A stretch of DNA of 64,000 bases from Sanderia malayensis. Its lineage: Eukaryota > Cnidaria > Scyphozoa > Semaeostomeae > Pelagiidae. Location of the stretch: the NCBI GenBank assembly GCA_013076295.1, contig RQOL01000660.1:3596001-3660000 (forward strand), written 5' to 3'. Shown in pieces: positions 62,242 to 64,000 of the stretch (position 1 is the first letter of the stretch; each line of letters opens with the position of its first letter). The notes below the pieces were generated by a model. The model was given only the letters and a program-made list of their open reading frames with translations. It was not told the DNA's origin and ran no database searches. The translations under genes were made by a program, and so were the position numbers.

Positions 62242-63547
62242 TTAGATTCCAATCAAAGCACGAAGTTCATCCAATCGATCACGTGTCCTTTGTTCGTAGT
62301 TACGTTGCGGTCCAATTGTTTTGCCAAATGCACATTCAACAAGCATTTTCTTCTTCTCTTGGAGTTCCAACATTCTTTCCTCAATTGAATCTTTAATGAC
62401 ATACTATAAAGGAAAAGGTTCCAAACAATTGTATTTATATTCGCGTGAAAGGAGAATAGGAACAAGTGCGCAAAAATTAAGCGAGATGGAGTTCGCGTAA
62501 ATCACTGTACCTTAGTGACAAGGACATCTTTAGTTTGTCCCAAACGGTGACATCTGTTGAAGCATTGATCTTCAGCAGCCGGATTCCAAGCCTGAATTCA
62601 CAAACATTAAAAAGAGAAATTCAGAAAGAAGGACAAAAACACTCGTATGATAAAAGGGCAACTAAGAGCCACAAACAGTTATATCAATTGCGTGTAGATG
62701 GTTCGCAGCTGTTGCAATACGCAATAAAATAAATTATCCGCCGCTATAAAAAGGCATCTCTTAAACAGAGGTTTTTAAATACTTTCAAACTAAATTGGAA
62801 CCATGAGCATCATTTAAACTAAGGTTCAATTGCACTCTGAAGTACTTTACAGTATGGGGTACGAGACACCGTTTCAGAAAGGCTTCGCGCTCTTGAGTAA
62901 AGAACACAGGGCTACCATAGCACCAGAAAGAGTTCGTTACTGGGATCTGACTCTCTAGTCTCATTACATAATCCCCTTGCTCTCCTGTGTTCTATTTCAT
63001 ATCGCTACGGGAAAGTAACAGTATTTCATATCGCTACGGTAGCGATATGCACAGGAGCGATATTTCATATCGCTACGGTAGCGAACAGTAGAGCACAGGA
63101 GAGCAAGGGGATTATGTAAGTACTGACTCCCTTTCAACAGAAGCCAAAGGCAAGAGGCACTGACAAACAAAGATTCCACGATATTATCTAGCTTTGAATT
63201 ACCAGTACCTATCTCAATGGCTCTTTGAAAAATATAATAATAATTCAACTCACAGGGTCCATTAGAAAGACGCGAGTGGCTGAAGTCAAGGTTAACCCAA
63301 CGCCGCCGGCGTTTAATGAAAGAAGCATGATGGTTGGAGAGTCATCCGCGCTGTCCATAAATGCATCGATGGATTCAACTCTCTGTTGTTGGCTCATTCT
63401 TCCATCGAGTCTTGTGTAGTTGAATCCAGCGCGTCCCAACGGGATTTGTATAAGATTCAAGAATGAAGTGAATTGAGATACGACAAGGCACTTTACTGAT
63501 GCGTCTTTGCTTCTCATTTCAACCAACGATTCCATCAGGGCGTCAAT
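62242..63547 (-). CDS. HLTF: HLTF-like SNF2/RING helicase, last three exons (partial)
   Basis: Exons 63254-63547, 62511-62591 and 62242-62403 (stop 62242-62244) join in phase to give the C-terminal 178 residues. Helicase C-terminal lobe motifs are clear: CLVVSQFTSFLNL, FNYTRLDGRMSQQQR (motif IV/Ia-like region), IMLLSLNAGGVGLTL (motif V), VFLMDPAWNPAAEDQ and RCHRLGQTK (motif VI Arg finger). These are followed by KDSIEERMLELQEKK and a short tail ending LDELRALIGI, which is how HLTF/Rad5-type proteins end. HLTF acts in fork reversal and PCNA polyubiquitination. The upstream HIRAN, N-lobe and RING parts lie right of the window or in exons beyond it. Intron 62592-63253 carries a 156-bp inverted-repeat element. 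Confidence 0.9.
62964..63119. mobile_element. 156-bp inverted-repeat element in HLTF intron
   Basis: Perfect 26-bp ends (TTACATAATCCCCTTGCTCT... at 62964-62989 and its complement at 63094-63119) enclose three copies of CATATCGCTACGG, one of them forming CATATCGCTACGGTAGCGATATG. MITE-like; no target duplication is obvious. Confidence 0.9.
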
Positions 63548-63672
63548 CTGAAATAGGAATAGCAAATCCATGCATGACAATCAAAAAATGTTGCTGCAAA
63601 CTCGACTACAATTTCACTCAAAAAACTAACTAACAATTGAAGCTTCGCACAATTTCGATTTAACCTTAGTAA

Positions 63673-63740
63673 TTGCTGCTGCGTAGCGAAGCGGCTGCGC
63701 AGCAGAACATAACAGAAGTTCTTGTCGAGAAAAAATCTTG
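63673..63740 (+). repeat. Dispersed GC-rich hairpin repeat, copy 2
   Basis: TTGCTGCTGCGTAGCGAAGCGGCTGCGCAGCAGAA... then CTTGTCGAGAAAAAATCTTG, matching the copy at 48361-48437 with small indels. Confidence 0.8.
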
Positions 63741-63761
63741 TTTGTATTTATATATCTATAT

Positions 63762-64000
63762 ATGGCAATGCGTATACAAGCCCACCTTTAGGGCACTCTA
63801 GCCCTAACCCTAACCCTAACTGTAACTGATACACCAGACACTATCAGTAGTATTACGCCATGCATACTCCTGCGCAGTAGCCTATATATGGCACTGCGCA
63901 TACACGCCCACCTTTAGGGCACTCTAGCCCTAACCCTAACCCTAACCCTAATCCTAATTCTAACTGATACACCAGCCACTGTCAGTGGTATTACGTCATG
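63762..64000. repeat. 126-bp tandem repeat with interstitial telomeric motifs
   Basis: Two units (starting 63762 and 63888, ATGGCAATGCG / ATGGCACTGCG). Each holds CCACCTTTAGGGCACTCTAG followed by three to four CCCTAA units (63802-63820 and 63928-63952), then CTGATACACCAG. It runs off the right edge, so the array is longer than seen. Confidence 0.92.

Noticed and set aside
63762..64000. True telomere end
   Set aside because: Telomeric units are only three to four long and embedded in a 126-bp satellite, so this is interstitial-type sequence.
1..64000. CRISPR array, bacterial operon or plasmid features
   Set aside because: Spliced metazoan genes, TATA/Inr motifs and retrotransposons show that this is eukaryotic nuclear DNA; the tandem repeats have no spacer structure.

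Overview
This window looks like nuclear DNA of an early-branching metazoan, most likely a cnidarian. It is AT-rich, and its genes are either intronless or split by GT-AG introns. It holds two intronless rhodopsin-class GPCR genes, a nicotinic-type Cys-loop receptor with classical exon boundaries, a secreted conodipine-type phospholipase A2, a BEL/Pao retrotransposon and TTAGGG-type telomeric motifs. The cnidarian assignment is an inference; the species cannot be named from sequence alone.

Layout, left to right: a 33-bp minisatellite in an intron, then the last four exons of an MCTP (multiple C2 and transmembrane) gene (+, 474-1846); a weak candidate gene start (4392); an intronless GPCR (+, 8186-9412); a leucine-rich-repeat protein (-, 10991-13114); a 3.3-kb foldback element with ~1.16-kb inverted arms, each carrying an inward TATA/Inr-like promoter (13475-16736); a second GPCR (+, 17788-18711); seven exons of a nicotinic acetylcholine receptor alpha-like subunit (-, 20812-24592), with a pogo-like MITE a few bases from a splice donor; a long gene-poor stretch; and a BEL/Pao element with identical 298-bp LTRs and a deleted integrase, inserted into a ~185-bp satellite (30362-35828 and 35829-36330).

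From 38 to 49 kb lies a cluster of minus-strand, intron-containing genes: an unrecognised lysine/arginine-rich protein gene whose short introns are near-perfect palindromes (38544-40690); a Mpo1-like (DUF962) membrane protein (41311-43318); an ABHD17-type depalmitoylase (43940-45168); and the secreted PLA2 (46125-48034). From 49 to 57 kb are three intronless genes of unknown family. The right end has CAMLG/GET2 (-, 58003-58827), a second foldback element (59161-60267), a head-to-head pair (an unknown first exon on - and CCSAP on +), the 3' end of an HLTF-like SNF2 helicase (-, 62242-63547), and a 126-bp tandem repeat containing short telomeric arrays that runs off the window.

The genes do not form one pathway. 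The most distinctive theme is the number of inverted duplications, at three scales: 1.1-3.3-kb foldbacks, ~150-bp elements, and 14-32-bp-stem hairpins. In one gene the hairpins coincide with the introns themselves. Splice models were built by hand from GT-AG sites and reading-frame phase; no transcript or database evidence was available.
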